64,000 nucleotides of DNA from Calliopum simillimum. Lineage: Eukaryota; Arthropoda; Insecta; Diptera; Lauxaniidae. Position 1 is the stretch's first letter. Each line of letters begins with the position of its first letter. The notes under the pieces are model-generated. The model had not been told where the DNA came from, made no database searches, and was given only the letters and a program-made list of their open reading frames with translations. The stretch lies in contig OX638368.1 of the NCBI GenBank assembly GCA_951812925.1, positions 77,606,909 to 77,670,908 on the forward strand, read 5' to 3'. The translations under genes and the position numbers were made by a program. This document shows positions 21,590 to 32,330 of this stretch, one piece after another.

Positions 21590-22366
21590 CAACTAAATTA
21601 TCAAGTTGAGTAGTATTTTCAATCTCATAAGTGTCTCCTTTTTCAAATTTATTAGCAAATACACAGCCTTTCCTTACATAAGCTGAGAAAAGCTTTCTTT
21701 GGCGTTTAAGTTTAATCGCATATTGCAAAACTATTCGCGTACGTCGGGTTAAGCTTTCATTGAGGTAGAAGCTGTCACTTGAATCCAATTCAACATCTGT
21801 AAGTGAGAGTTCTCTTTAGTTAGATTTACGGAATAGTGCTGCAGAGCGAAGGAAAGAATCTCTGTCGTATGCGTTCTCAAATTTGAAGATGATCGGTGCC
21901 TTTGGGTTCTGTGTTCTTGTATTATTATATTTCACACGAAAAATACTCTTTAAATGGAATTGGCTGCAGTCAAAGGTGGTACATAATTCAACAAAAATAT
22001 CAGAGAGATTCTCTTCATTGCATATAGGAATACCAAATAGAACAGCGTCCGCAGCAACTTCTTTATGCTCCAATATAACAAGTTGTTTTTGTATATCAAG
22101 AACTTCATCTCTTAAAAGAGCAATTTCAGCAGTTTAATTTTCAGTCATTTCAATGCGATCCATTACATTTGTTAATGTTGTTTGCACCTCCGTTAGTTTA
22201 GTCGCAGTTTCATCTAATTCCTTCTCAGTTTTTTTAACGCGCTCAATAGCATTAGCCATATCTACATTGACAGCTTCAAACTTCGCCGTCCAACTCAGCT
22301 CCAGCTCTCCAATTTTTTTATATATATCAGCACTAAACTTACTCAGTTCATCTTTAAAGAATGCAG
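21590..22366 (-). pseudogene. LINE ORF1, middle and C-terminal parts
   Basis: A heptad-rich stretch (AIERVKKTEKELDETATKLT) precedes an RNA-binding-like region (AVLFGIPICNEENLSDIFVE, KAPIIFKFENAYDRDSFLRS) and a basic C-terminal part (YLNESLTRRTRIVLQYAIKL, RKLFSAYVRKGCVFA). This order resembles the coiled-coil, RRM-like and C-terminal domains of LINE ORF1 nucleic-acid chaperones. Stops occur after MTEN (22134) and after FRKSN (21816). It joins the N-terminal piece at 23452-23693 once the hAT element is removed. Confidence 0.75.
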
Positions 22367-23443
22367 CAGTGATGTCGTTGGTACTCCTATAGGAGTATTT
22401 TACTCCTATTTGAGCAAGCGTACTCCTATACTCCCCTGAACCATTTTTGTACTCCTTTTCAATACTTGGTACTTCATTGCAAGTTTTCAATCAAAAACCT
22501 TGTGTAATGCAAAACTAAAATTTTCAATGTTACTTAGAGCTGGTTCACACGACAGACAATTTAGTGTGTCTTAATGTATGTTCAGCTAAATAATTTTGAA
22601 GTGCACATACTGCACAAATATTTTAATGTTGTCTGGAATGAAGTCGTTTTGAAAATATTGCCAAGTTTCGATTCCAACCAACGCACAAAAAAATTTTAAT
22701 AGTTCAAAGTGTTTTTGACTTATAAAAGTATCTGTACTATCTGTACGTTTTTGAACAATGCCCGCAAGTCCCGTCTTTTTTTTCCTGCTCTAAAGAAAAT
22801 TAGCATTTTCCGGTTTTTAATATTTGAAAATTTTTTTTTTATATCTTTTAAAATAACTTTAATTTGGCCAAAAAAATTTGCATACAAAAAATATTAAAAA
22901 TAAATGGATATGTAGGCTTTTGTCTGCATTTTATTTTATAACAATTGCTTTTGAAGTTTAGGAGCAGCAATTATTTTTAAAAAGTTCTGCGATTAGCAAA
23001 TTTTCTTAAATGTTTTTTTTTCGAAAAAAAGTTCGACTTTAACAAGCTGTAATACTTACAAATCACACTAGTTTTCAATAATTTCCAGGGAATGTCTTAA
23101 TTGGACTATTTGCTGTAGAATGGCATAAAAAAAATTTTAAATTCAAACAAAAATTTTTTATGCAAATGCCTTCTATCGCAGCACTGTGCAACGTATGGCA
23201 ATTGACAAGGCATGAAAGTTCAAAATTTCATTCCAAGGTTGTGCTGAGCTTGTGATATTGCAATATTGTCAGTTAAAAACTTCTACAATAAACAACTTGT
23301 AGTTGATACCGTCATTAAAAATCATTTTATTCTGTGAGACGGTTAAAAAACGAACATGTTAGCATAGTACTCCTCATTAGCCCAAAATACTCCCAAAAAA
23401 TCTAAAAATGAGTACCGAGATTTTTTTTGAAACGACATCACTG
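22367..23443. mobile_element. hAT-like non-autonomous element in LINE ORF1
   Basis: Termini CAGTGATGTCGTT in inverted orientation, flanked by a perfect 8-bp duplication gaatgcag (22359-22366, 23444-23451). Subterminal zones carry many tactcc motifs (22382-22465 and 23371-23415), likely transposase-binding sites. Interior 22500-23350 is AT-rich and non-coding. Removing it restores LINE ORF1. Confidence 0.9.
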
Positions 23444-23451
23444 GAATGCAG

Positions 23452-23693
23452 TTAGTTCTTTGCTCTGCTTATCAAGAAGATCAATTAAAGCCTCCTCTGT
23501 GAGAATACCCTGTGTATTGTTTTTGCTTGCCATTATGCGCCAAAGACGATGTTGATGCATGAGTCTTATTCTCTTTGAGAATACCGTGAGAATTGTTTTG
23601 GTATGCCGGTGATCCACTATGCGCCAAAGCCGATGTCGATGGTTGAGTTTTGGTAGCCGATGCTTTACCTCGTGTCACAGCACCATGAGACAT
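23452..23693 (-). pseudogene. LINE ORF1, N-terminal part
   Basis: Starts at MSHGAVTRGKASATKTQPS. The region is rich in S, T and Q with a repeated THASTSSLAH/TQPSTSALAH motif. It needs one frameshift (near 23510) to read on as ILTEEALIDLLDKQSKEL and reach the hAT insertion. ORF1 of this LINE probably begins here. Confidence 0.6.
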
Positions 23694-24087
23694 GATTCAC
23701 TCGTTGAGAGAAATGAAAAATTGCGGGAAAAAAACACAATATTGCACGCAGTAAAGCAAATTTTAGCAAAAATATTGTTTATTTACTATTATTGGTGATT
23801 ATGTTAATTTGAATTCAAGTCAATATATATCAAGTAGTTTTGATTGACCAGCACCAACAGTCCGCCGCATTAGAATAATTAATAAGTGTATTTAAGACAT
23901 TAAAATTGAGATTTAGTTTGCGATACGAAAAAATACGTCTATTCACGGCAATTCATTTTAGTAAAAAATTAAACGAAGAAAAGGATAAGAGTGGCTTGGA
24001 ATGGAAGAGTGTGACGTATGTATATAAACACGGTTTTGTTTTGATTAAGTATGATTCGTTTTAAAAAAATTTATTTTTTCGGCTAAA
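23694..24087. other. LINE 5' region and flank, no gene
   Basis: AT-rich. The LINE 5' untranslated region should lie here, but its 5' end could not be fixed. Nothing coding recognised. Confidence 0.4.
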
Positions 24088-24574
24088 GTCAAGCGTTGCT
24101 CCCAGAACCCAATTTGGTTTAAACCAAGCTTTTCTTGTTAAAGTAATAATTCTTACAAGAAATGTATAATCAAAAAGTGTCTCTCGGACTTGGTTTTGAA
24201 GATATGGTCATCGGAAGATCGGGATATAGCTTTTATAAAAACCGATATAAGTTCTGAATCCCTTGATGGATTTCAAAAATATTGTTATATGAAAGATATT
24301 TTAACTGGCTACAAAATTATTCTGAAAAAGTTATAAATCCAAATTATGCTTTTCAAGATATGGTGATTTTGTAAAAAAATTTTGACCAGTTTTTTCTTAA
24401 AAAACTATTATAAGTTAAAAAATACCTTAATAACCTATAGCTGTAGTAACAAAATATGAAAGCCTTATCTATTTTCCTTTATAAGGTATTCCATTTAAAG
24501 CTGAATTTGCATCATTAGGGCATTTTTTATAGAAAAATAAAAATTAAACTAAAGAAATTTTCATGAAATTTAGC

Positions 24575-24965
24575 AAATATTACAACAACACCACAACTAA
24601 CAAAAACAGCACTGACAAAAACAACAACACCACAACCACTAACAACAACAACAATGCCTCAGAGAGGCCATCCTATTGGGAGGCCAGGAATAGCAACCTT
24701 GACGACAATATCTGGCCTGGCGTTCGAGTCGTTACAATTACAACAACGACATCATCACTAACAAATACAATGACACCACTATCCACAACAATAACAACAA
24801 CAACACCAACAATACAACCAACAACAACACTCACAAAACAAAAAACACAACACTAACAACAACAACACCACTAACAACAAGAACAACACAATAACACTAA
24901 CAAAACTACTACTAACAACAACAACATCACTATCAACAACACCACTATCAACCACAACAAAATGA
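24575..24965. repeat. (AAC)n/(ACC)n-rich microsatellite tract
   Basis: Runs of aacaacaac with accacc interruptions. It opens long frames of N, T and S on one strand and L and V on the other, which are artefacts of the repeat. Confidence 0.85.
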
Positions 24966-25663
24966 AAATGTTTATTCAAAAACGTGAGGTTTACTACTAC
25001 TTTTTATTACAAAAGAGAAAAATTGTTATTTGCGCCTGCGGCGCTTTCTTTTTTGGAAATTTTTGCAAATCATTCAGTCAGGTTATATAACTGATTACAA
25101 AAAGGTCTTAACCCCCTAACGGTGAACCACTCAATTTCTTTTAAAGATCCAGTAACTGATGACCACACAAATACGATTGAGGATCTGTGGCGATATGTCA
25201 AAAACGCTTTGCATGTATTTAACAGAAGGAAATGATTTTACGAAGGATATATTGCAAAATTCATGTTCCTTAAAAAGTGAAGAGCAGAGGGGGTTGAGCC
25301 AATGGAGGATTTTTTTAAATATGAGGGAGAATTGCATAAAGTCGTTTCCTATGAAGCAGAGAACGATGATGATGATAATGTAGTAGATGAAGACATCTTA
25401 TAAAATAAAATACAAATTTTAATTCTTCTATTTTTTTTTGTTGGAAAAACCTTACAAATATAGGAAATCAGAAACAAATGGCATAGTTAATAAAAGAAAA
25501 TAGATTGGCCTTTCATATTTTGTTACTAAAATTATGGATTGATGAGACGTTTTTTGGAAAAAATAGTGTTTTTTTAAAAAAACCTGGTCAAAATTATCTT
25601 AAAATCGCCATATATCGAAACCGAAAACTCGGATTTAAGACTTTTGTACACCAATATGGTAGC

Positions 25664-26621
25664 TACCCAGCAAATCCTACGTAACCATATTGAATTATGG
25701 ACTGACCCATTTAACACATACTACGATACATTTTTCAAAATTCACTACCACAAAGAAATTTAAAAAGGGAAAGATATAAACGAAAAGATGCTTTGCTCCC
25801 TTACTCAAAAAATATCAAGTTGACAGAGAACAAAATTGAATTGTTATTTATTGTCAATTGAAGCACATTAACAAACAATGACTGTGAAATTATTGTTGTT
25901 AATCGGAAAAACATGTAAGTTCCGTTTGTATTGTAACTTTGTATAATTAAACTCATTTTTGTAAAATTTGAAGGAAATATGCTGAATCAATTGTGGATCG
26001 TCTGAAGCTACGTGTTGATGTTCTTTTTCGCAACGAAGATATTCCTGGTCAACCTGCAGAACATCGAAACATGCCCGTAGAAGACGCCATTCAATTAATA
26101 GCTGAAGATTTTCGTGCAAAAGTGGCGCTTGATCGCAGTAATGCACCACGCATGTTGCTGAAATCTGTGCCGATAATACCAGCAGGGGGCAGTGCGTCGG
26201 TTGCACCAGATCGCCATCCTGATACGATACAAATGTAACTAAATTTGTTGGCAAACAGCTCAAAATTATGACGAAGCTTCATAAACTAAACCCATCATCC
26301 ATTTAAAAAATTGTAACTCATTCATAACTCATTCATGACATTAAAATATTTTTTTTTAAATTTCAATTTGATTTTTATTTGTTTACATAAATCGAAAGAA
26401 TGTCTACTAAAGGAATTGGAAAAAATGAAAGAGATAGCTATAGTTTTCTATTATTTTTATTGATGAGATAGTCGTATTGATAAGACAAGGATGCACGATC
26501 ACACTGATAGGGAAAAGGTGGTTATTTTTTTCCCGATGCTAGAAGAAATGTAACTGGTATAATACGAGATTTGTAACTCTTATATAATAAGGTTGGTAAC
26601 GGTTACAGGATTTGCTGGGTA
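25664..26621. mobile_element. Inverted-repeat element with a captured NCOA5-like gene fragment
   Basis: Ends TACCCAGCAAATCCT in inverted orientation. It interrupts the right arm of the surrounding foldback, whose sequence resumes outside. The interior carries a host-gene fragment with an intron (25875-26238) and no transposase. Target duplication not resolved. Confidence 0.65.
25875..26238 (+). pseudogene. NCOA5-like (nuclear receptor coactivator 5) gene fragment
   Basis: A short exon ending at 25910 encodes DCEIIVVNRKN. A gtaagt donor follows, and after a gaag acceptor (about 25973) a second exon reads KYAESIVDRLKLRVDVLF, then GQPAEHRNMPVEDAIQLIAE, and ends at 26238. The splice phase keeps the frame (AT+G). 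DCEIIVVN...YAE...VD..F.N and PQEHRNMP..DA are features I associate with NCOA5-family proteins; the segment between NEDIP and GQP looks deleted relative to them. Retention of an intron argues for DNA-level capture, not a retrocopy. The assignment is from memory of the family. Confidence 0.55.
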
Positions 26622-26862
26622 GTTACAATACCTTTCATATGACACCAAAATTTTGAATATCCATTAAGTTACTCAGAACTTATACTTGTTTTCATAAAAG
26701 CTATATCCCGATCTTCCGATTGCTATATCTCCGAAACCAGATCTGAGCGACACTTTTTGTTTTTGCTGTTGTTGTTGTAATTAATTTCCAAAGCCATATT
26801 TTGGCAAAAAACAAAAATTTGGCTTTGGGAGCAACGCTTGACTTGTTCCATTTTTTCATTAG

Positions 26863-27880
26863 CATTGATGATGTACTTGATGACTCTGATTCTGATGGCA
26901 GGCATGATGGCGCTGCAGCGGATAGATCTAAAACGAAATCTAAAAAAGATCGTTGCAGTTATATACGCGAGGATCCAGATGTTGTAGATTTGGCAGGTAT
27001 AAAATCGATTGGCAATGTTTTAAGTGCGTTAGTATGAAAATACTCATTTGAAATTTAGTTAAAATGATAACTTTCCAAATATTTTATTACCAGCAAATCG
27101 TCCTGATTTATCCGGCACAAATGCAACTGCAAAATCGAAAAATAAGGATACAAATCGGCGATGGTGGAGATAGCAGTAGCGATGATAATGATGGTGACGA
27201 TGGTATGGAAACAAAACCAGTAGTCAAACGTGGCATGGAAGAGGATTCTAGTAATGGTAATTAGTATATTAAATACAAATAACGCAAATGCAAAGTTTAA
27301 TTTCTCAACAATTTAAGATGAAGAAGTGAAACTCAACGCCTCAAATCGTAAACGTAAAGCTAACGATGCTGCTAGCATGCGCTCTGATACAACTCCTACC
27401 TCGCGTTATACTGCCGGTGGCCAGGGCATACATCGACCTGTTGGCGCTAGTGATGCAGTTTCAAGAAAACCTGGTTATACAGCCAAATCGGGCAAATCAG
27501 CATATACAGGTAGTGAATACTCATCGAAAAAGGCAAAGGATGATATGAAATAGAAAGGTAAAGTAGATCCATACGCTTACATACCATTGAGTAGAAATTC
27601 CTTAAATAAACAGTAAAATTAATTGAAACAATTCAAAATCATAATTTTAATAGTGAAATCTTTTTTAATTTACTATATAAGTCACGCGCCCAAAATTCGC
27701 ATGAATTTAAAAGCGCTGTTAAAACTTCACGCAAAGGAGCATTGAAAGGTGTGAAGAGCAAGATACAAAAATCTCATAAAAAGTCACACTTTTTCCGTTC
27801 GAAACGAAAGGAAAAAAGTGGCATGCTGAATGAATACTTTGAAAACGGATTCAAATATCAAAATATTTGTTTATGAAATA
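26863..27880 (+). pseudogene. Rrp12: RRP12 C-terminal exons, decayed copy A
   Basis: Putative exons 26863-27023, 27094-27256, 27318-27615 and 27682-27876, each with plausible gt/ag borders. They encode IDDVLDDSDSDGRHDGAAAD, YIREDPDVVDLA..KSIGNVL, METKPVVKRGMEEDSS, RKRKANDAASMRS, SRYTAGGQGIHRPVGASDAV, YSSKKAKDDMK, a stop, KGKVDPYAYIPLSRNSL, and RKGALKGVKSKIQK. RRP12 is a nuclear HEAT-repeat protein for ribosomal subunit maturation and export; this is its charged C-terminal tail. A frameshift near 27155 and the in-frame TAG at about 27551 mark it as dead. The large foldback ends just upstream. Confidence 0.8.
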
Positions 27881-27962
27881 ATTTTAAATTTCAATTTATC
27901 ATTTGCTCCGTTTTAATAATTTTACTTTTCAATTTTATTCAAAAAATAAAAGAAAAAAAAAA

Positions 27963-28900
27963 CTAGTAAGGGTGTAAATTTTGGCCTGGCCAAAAAATAA
28001 ATACCCTACACTGCAGTATTTTGAAAATTTTGCTTATATGGGAGGTGCCACTCCCTCTTGTCCGAGTACACCCAGTTTTTGTTCAGAGCTTGCATTTATA
28101 GTTTTTAGTGTCAGAGTGAAATTTTGTTGGATTATCTCAAAAAACTCTTTCAGTATAGCATTTTGAATCTTTTGCTTATATGGGAGGTGCCACGCCCCCT
28201 TGTCTGATTTCACCCAATTTTTGCTGAGAGCTTTCATTTATAATTTTTAGTGTCTGAATCAAATTTGGTTCGAATATCTCAAAAAACGCTTTCAGTAAAG
28301 CGTTTTGAAGCTTTTGCTTATATGGGAGGTGCCACGCCCTCTTGTGCGAGTACACCCAGTTTTTTTTCAGAGCTTGCATTCATAGTTTTTAGTGTCAGAG
28401 TGAAATTTAGCTGGATTTTCTCAAAAAACTTTTTCAGTATATCATTTTGAAATTTTTGCTTATATGGGAGGTGCCACGCCCCCTTGTACGATTTCAACCA
28501 ATTTTTGCTGAGAGCTTTCATTTATGACTCTTAGTGTCTGAGTCAAAGTTGGTTCGAATATCTCAAAAAACGCTTTCAGTATATCGTTTTGAAGCTTTTG
28601 CTTATATGGGAGGTGCCACGCCCTCTTGTCCGAATTCGCTCAGTTTTTTATCAGAGCTTGCTCTTACAATTCGTAGTACTTATATGTATTGTGGTTGCAT
28701 TTTCGTGAAAAATACTTCTAAAATTGCATTTTGAATATAATTTTTGTATGGGCGGTAGGCGTGTCCGTTGACCGATTTTGCTCATTTTCAATCCACCGAG
28801 CTAACTTTGACGACGGAGGCAGTGTACCAAATTTCATTGAATTATCTTGCTCAGTTTTCCCAAAAAGTGTATTTCAACACACAGCCAGCCAGCCAGCCAC

Positions 28901-28936
<36 letters not shown>

Positions 28937-29072
28937 ACAGACGGACATGGCTATATCGACTCAGGAGGTGACGCTGATCAAGAATATATATACTTTTCTA
29001 TACCTGCCACGCCTCCTTCTCTGCGTTACAAACGGAAGGACAAAGTGAATATACCCTGGGTGTAGGGTATAA
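27963..29072 (+). repeat. Interspersed repeat with 142-bp monomers and CAGC tract, copy 1
   Basis: Starts ctagtaagggtgtaa...ggcctggcc, ends tgtagggtataaaaa. It contains about five tandem monomers of about 142 bp (each with tatgggaggtgccac, at about 28038, 28181, 28322, 28464 and 28605), a unique tail (gcggtaggcgtgtccgttga), an (agcc)n tract at 28882-28935 and a tail with gacgctgatcaagaatatat. Open frames in it are by-products. Three more copies lie in the window. Confidence 0.85.
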
Positions 29073-29086
29073 AAAAACAAATGAAA

Positions 29087-29240
29087 TGTAAGCTTTTATA
29101 ATATTGTGTATTCTTATGTACTTAACAAAAATGCACTTTACTTTATTGCATGGAAATTATTTAGAATCAATATTGTTTGTTTATATTACTGTATTTGTAT
29201 TTTCAAAATATTCATTCAATAATAAATTATCAAGATTAAA
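29087..29240 (+). repeat. 5' LTR of the mdg3-like element
   Basis: About 154 bp, matching 51660-51814 with a few differences. It begins TG but ends in gattaaa, not CA, so the exact 3' border is a judgement based on where the two copies diverge. Confidence 0.7.
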
Positions 29241-29257
29241 ACTTCAGATGTGGGGTG
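29241..29257 (+). other. Primer-binding-site-like sequence
   Basis: acttcagatgtggggtg directly after the LTR resembles the tRNA-Leu-type site (tcagaagtgggat) used by micropia-like elements, with mismatches. Confidence 0.4.
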
Positions 29258-29739
29258 AAAAAAATAAAAAATATATCGACGGCTTATATTTAATACCCTC
29301 TATCTACAATTTTCACGAAAATTAGTTTTTGATGGTAAAACCTTCATTGAGACAAATGGCATCTATGATATTAATTCCAAACGAAAAATTTGCTTCCAGA
29401 GCTACTTTTTTCCATTTAAAGAAATTCACTATCTACAGTAATCGATTTTGTGAAATGCAATATCTGCATATGAAAAATGAAAGATTTTTCACGTTTTTAT
29501 ATTTATTGGGTGGCCGTTATATACAAGGTCATGACAAACGGTCGTCAATCGGCTCCAAATGGCGAAAATTTGATTTTTTCAGTTTTGTATGTTTTACCTT
29601 GATAGCCCTGCTGAGTCGTGATTGGCCCTTCTGTAAACAAACAGATAAGGCTAGACGCATGAAATTTTGTACAGATGAAAACAACATTGCCAGGCTGGGA
29701 TCAAAAATGGGCGTGATCGGTTAAACTTGATTTGAAAAT

Positions 29740-29976
29740 TAATACAATTGAGGAGTGTCCGCAGCAAAGGGCCCAGGTACCATGTCGTTGTGTCATAATA
29801 TGAATCGGGTGACATTTTGTTAGAAATGATAATAATTGTTTTCTGTTTTCTTAAAAAATGGACTCGATGGCGTGGAATTGATGGCATTATGTTAAAAAAA
29901 TTATACCGGTCAAATAACTGATTATTATAGCACATAACTTAGGCCCTTTGGTACGGCCACTCCTTAATTGTATATA
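29740..29976. repeat. Small foldback
   Basis: atacaattgaggagtgtccg...caaagggccc (29743) is repeated in inverse orientation as gggc-type ccctttggtacggccactcc...attgtat (29940-29976), giving arms of about 36 bp around 160 bp. Confidence 0.55.
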
Positions 29977-30009
29977 CGAGTCATAAGAAACTGGTTATTA
30001 GAGCGGTAT

Positions 30010-30815
30010 CCAGACGGACTTGTGAATGCAAAACTAAAATCTGAGCTCAGATTTTTATATAAAGTACCCCAAGTTACTAGAAAGTAGATGTACCCAGGAG
30101 CAAGGGTCTTTATTCCCTACTCCCCGCCCAGGCCTGCCATAGTCTTGTGCCCTAGTTTTTTATAGCAGTTTATGGTGGACTGGGATTAGTGGTGAGCAAA
30201 CCAAGACCAAGATCATAGCAGTCTTGGTCTTGGTCTTGTTCTTGCATATTGTGTCTTGGTCTTGTTCTTGCATATTGTGTCTTGGTCATTAAGTCTTGGT
30301 CTCAAAGATGCCAAATTTCGAATTGATATATGATTTTATACTTGAAACGGGCGTGACACTCCTATCAACTATAAATTCGAAAGACTAAAAAGCAGTCTTG
30401 GTCTTGATGATAATCCTGAGCAAGACCAAGACCACAGAAGTCTTGGTCTAGCAATGATATCAGCGTCTAATACCGAGAACAAGACCAATAATCAAGAGCA
30501 AGACTAATTTTGCTCATCACTAACTGGGATTTCCTTATTACGCATCTAAACTAGGATTTTTTCTATCATGTAAAAATTCTGAGTTATCTTTTCTTAGAAG
30601 TCCAAAAATCACTGTTTTGAGGCCTACTTAGAGCTATATAGCAAGCTATAAGCAAGGATAACTCAGGATCCTTACATATAGAAAATAAACCAAGTTTGGA
30701 TTCATAATAAGCAGATTAAAGTTCAAAATAAACGGCTATAAAAAATAAGGACCTATAACAGTCTGAGCTCAGGTTTCGGTTCTCATATTTTGCATTCTCA
30801 AGTCCGCCAGGTGCC
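30010..30815. mobile_element. Inverted-repeat element of about 0.8 kb
   Basis: cggacttgtgaatgcaaaac...ctgagctcag near the left end returns inverted as ctgagctcag...ttttgcattctcaagtccg at the right. Non-coding; it carries the hAT MITE 30187-30522. Exact ends are uncertain. Confidence 0.5.
30187..30522. mobile_element. hAT MITE with CAAGACCAAGACC repeats
   Basis: TAGTGGTGAGCAAA and its near inverse TTTTGCTCATCACTA end the element, and actgggat is duplicated on both sides (30179-30186, 30523-30530). An 8-bp duplication with TAGTG ends is hAT-like. The inside is packed with cttggtcttg/caagaccaag motifs in both orientations. Confidence 0.85.
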
Positions 30816-31162
30816 TAACCTATTTTGAGTTTTCTTTTGCTAAAAAACCATCTATTAATAAATAATTCATAAAAAAATTGGTTTTTATTATCGTGCAATA
30901 GGCTCTATCTGCTTGTTTGAACACGCATTTTATATTATATTTGAATTGCAATATCCTCTATCTGCTATAATAAGGCGAATAACCAAGGTTTTTTTTAATT
31001 TTTTTATTTGAGGGATCTAGTGGCTCTTTTTAATTAATATCGTAGTACTTCGTTTGATTAACGCTATAAGAAATAGCGAATAAGTTTTTTTGCTCTCCTG
31101 AAAAATTGTGTTTTTGTAGATAGAGTGTATTGAATACAAGCCGTCGATATAAAGAATAATTT

Positions 31163-32330
31163 TAAATTTTCATCACAATAGAGCGATACTCAAAACAAAA
31201 AGTTATAGATAAATTGCAAGAAGCTAGTGTGGAATTCCCACAAACTGCGACTACTGCCCAATTAAAACGTTTGTACCTGGAAAAAATGCCGTTGGAAGGG
31301 GATCCGAAAATGCTGCCTGTGATGATCCTATTGATGCTGCCGTTGGAAGAGCTACGTAAAATGCTGCTGCTGTAAATGTTGATGCTTCCGTTTTTGGAAA
31401 TGGAAATTGTGATCCTGAAATTATGCACGATGATAGTGAAGAAGAGTTGGATTTTCGCTCCAATCGATGTCAATGCAGATGTTTCTGCTTCCGTTTCTAC
31501 TCCTGCTAACAACAATGAGGATACATTGGAAACGAAACTCATTTTGCTTCGAAAGAAAAAAGAAATTTTGGAATTGCGGCAACAAATTAAGGAAATTGAA
31601 CATGGAAGTACACACAATGAACGAAAATGTGATTTCAGTGAAATTGAGCACAGCATTCCCAAGTTTTGTGGAGATGAGAATTTACGCTTAATAAGACATT
31701 TTATTCGTGATTTCGAAGAAATAATGGATACAATTAATGCCGATAATAGATTCAAACTTTTGAGTTTAAGACGTTCTCTAGTCGGAACTGCTCGTGTTTT
31801 TCTTTCGACAACTTCAGCTTTAAGCTATGAAGAATTAAAACACGAACTAATAAAAGAATTCGATGTTTCTATTACTCGTCAGGAAATTAACCGAATTTTG
31901 GCTGAACGACGTTGGAATAAACAAGTGGAATCTCTTCACTGTTACGTTCTCAACATGCAAGCAATTGGCAGATGTTCAGATATTACTGAAATAGAAATCA
32001 TTGACTTCATAATAGGAGGAATTTGCCCAAACGTTACCAATGTTAATTTATTGTTTGGTGGTCGAACAATTGATGAACTAAAATCCTTAATTAATCGTTT
32101 TCAACAAAAATATGTGAATAAAGGAACAAAGCGAAACTCGGAACTAAGTGTGCCGAAGCCAAATATGAAACCGAATGATAAGATTGCAGATAAATTGAAA
32201 TCAACGTGCTTCAATTGTTCGCAAGCTGTCCATTTCCAATGCGACCACGTGGGTCTTGTTTTCGATGCTGGGAAATGGGTCATGATCACCGTTCATGTCC
32301 CAATGCAAAGAAAATTTTGAAGGCAGTACC
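31163..32330 (+). pseudogene. gag: mdg3-like Gag, broken
   Basis: Frame pieces: IERYSKQKVIDKLQEASVEF (31180 on), a shift near 31360, VFGNGNCDPEIMHDDSEEEL, another shift near 31480, then a long open stretch with KKKEILELRQQIKEIEHG, IPKFCGDENLRLIRHFIRDF and INRILAERRWNKQVESLHCY. This is the capsid type of mdg3/micropia elements. A zinc knuckle begins CFNC and is frameshifted; its second half in another frame is CFRCWEMGHDHRSC (about 32262). The start codon is not identifiable. A copy with this many lesions cannot act. Confidence 0.75.

Larger units (their letters stand above)
24088..26842. mobile_element. Large foldback element upstream of an RRP12 pseudogene
   Basis: Ends share GTCAAGCGTTGCTCCC as an inverted repeat (24088, 26842). 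The left arm (to about 24490) matches the right arm in inverse orientation, including atcggaagatcgggatatagc and the region around gtaacaaaatatgaaag. The right arm (about 25490-26842) is split by another inverted-repeat element, 25664-26621. The loop holds an AAC/ACC-rich microsatellite. Target duplication not resolved. Confidence 0.7.
29272..31151. mobile_element. 1.9 kb inverted-repeat element in the retrotransposon leader
   Basis: Ends match as an inverted repeat of about 45 bp: tatatcgacggcttatattt at the left, caagccgtcgatata at the right, continuing through ctctatctacaa. It contains a small foldback, an 0.8 kb inverted-repeat element and a hAT MITE. A 131-codon plus-strand frame at 29329-29724 shows no recognisable domain. 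Confidence 0.65.

Noticed and set aside
24563..24979. T/N-rich and L/V-rich frames on opposite strands
   Set aside because: These come from the AAC/ACC microsatellite, not from a conserved protein.
25868..26282. Two minus-strand frames over the NCOA5-like fragment
   Set aside because: The plus strand has splice sites in phase and recognisable family motifs; the minus frames are shadows.
26863..27880. RRP12 copy A as a living gene end
   Set aside because: An in-frame TAG and a frameshift interrupt conserved sequence, and upstream exons are replaced by a foldback element.
28040..28740. Regularly spaced repeats that might suggest a CRISPR array
   Set aside because: Monomers are contiguous 142-bp tandem units with no spacers, in a eukaryotic repeat family.
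28731..29065. Three overlapping frames through the (agcc)n tract (PASQPASQ type)
   Set aside because: They are by-products of the microsatellite and recur in every copy of the repeat.
31162..31755. 197-codon minus-strand frame
   Set aside because: It is antisense to the gag pseudogene, whose amino-acid pattern is clearly that of a retrotransposon capsid.
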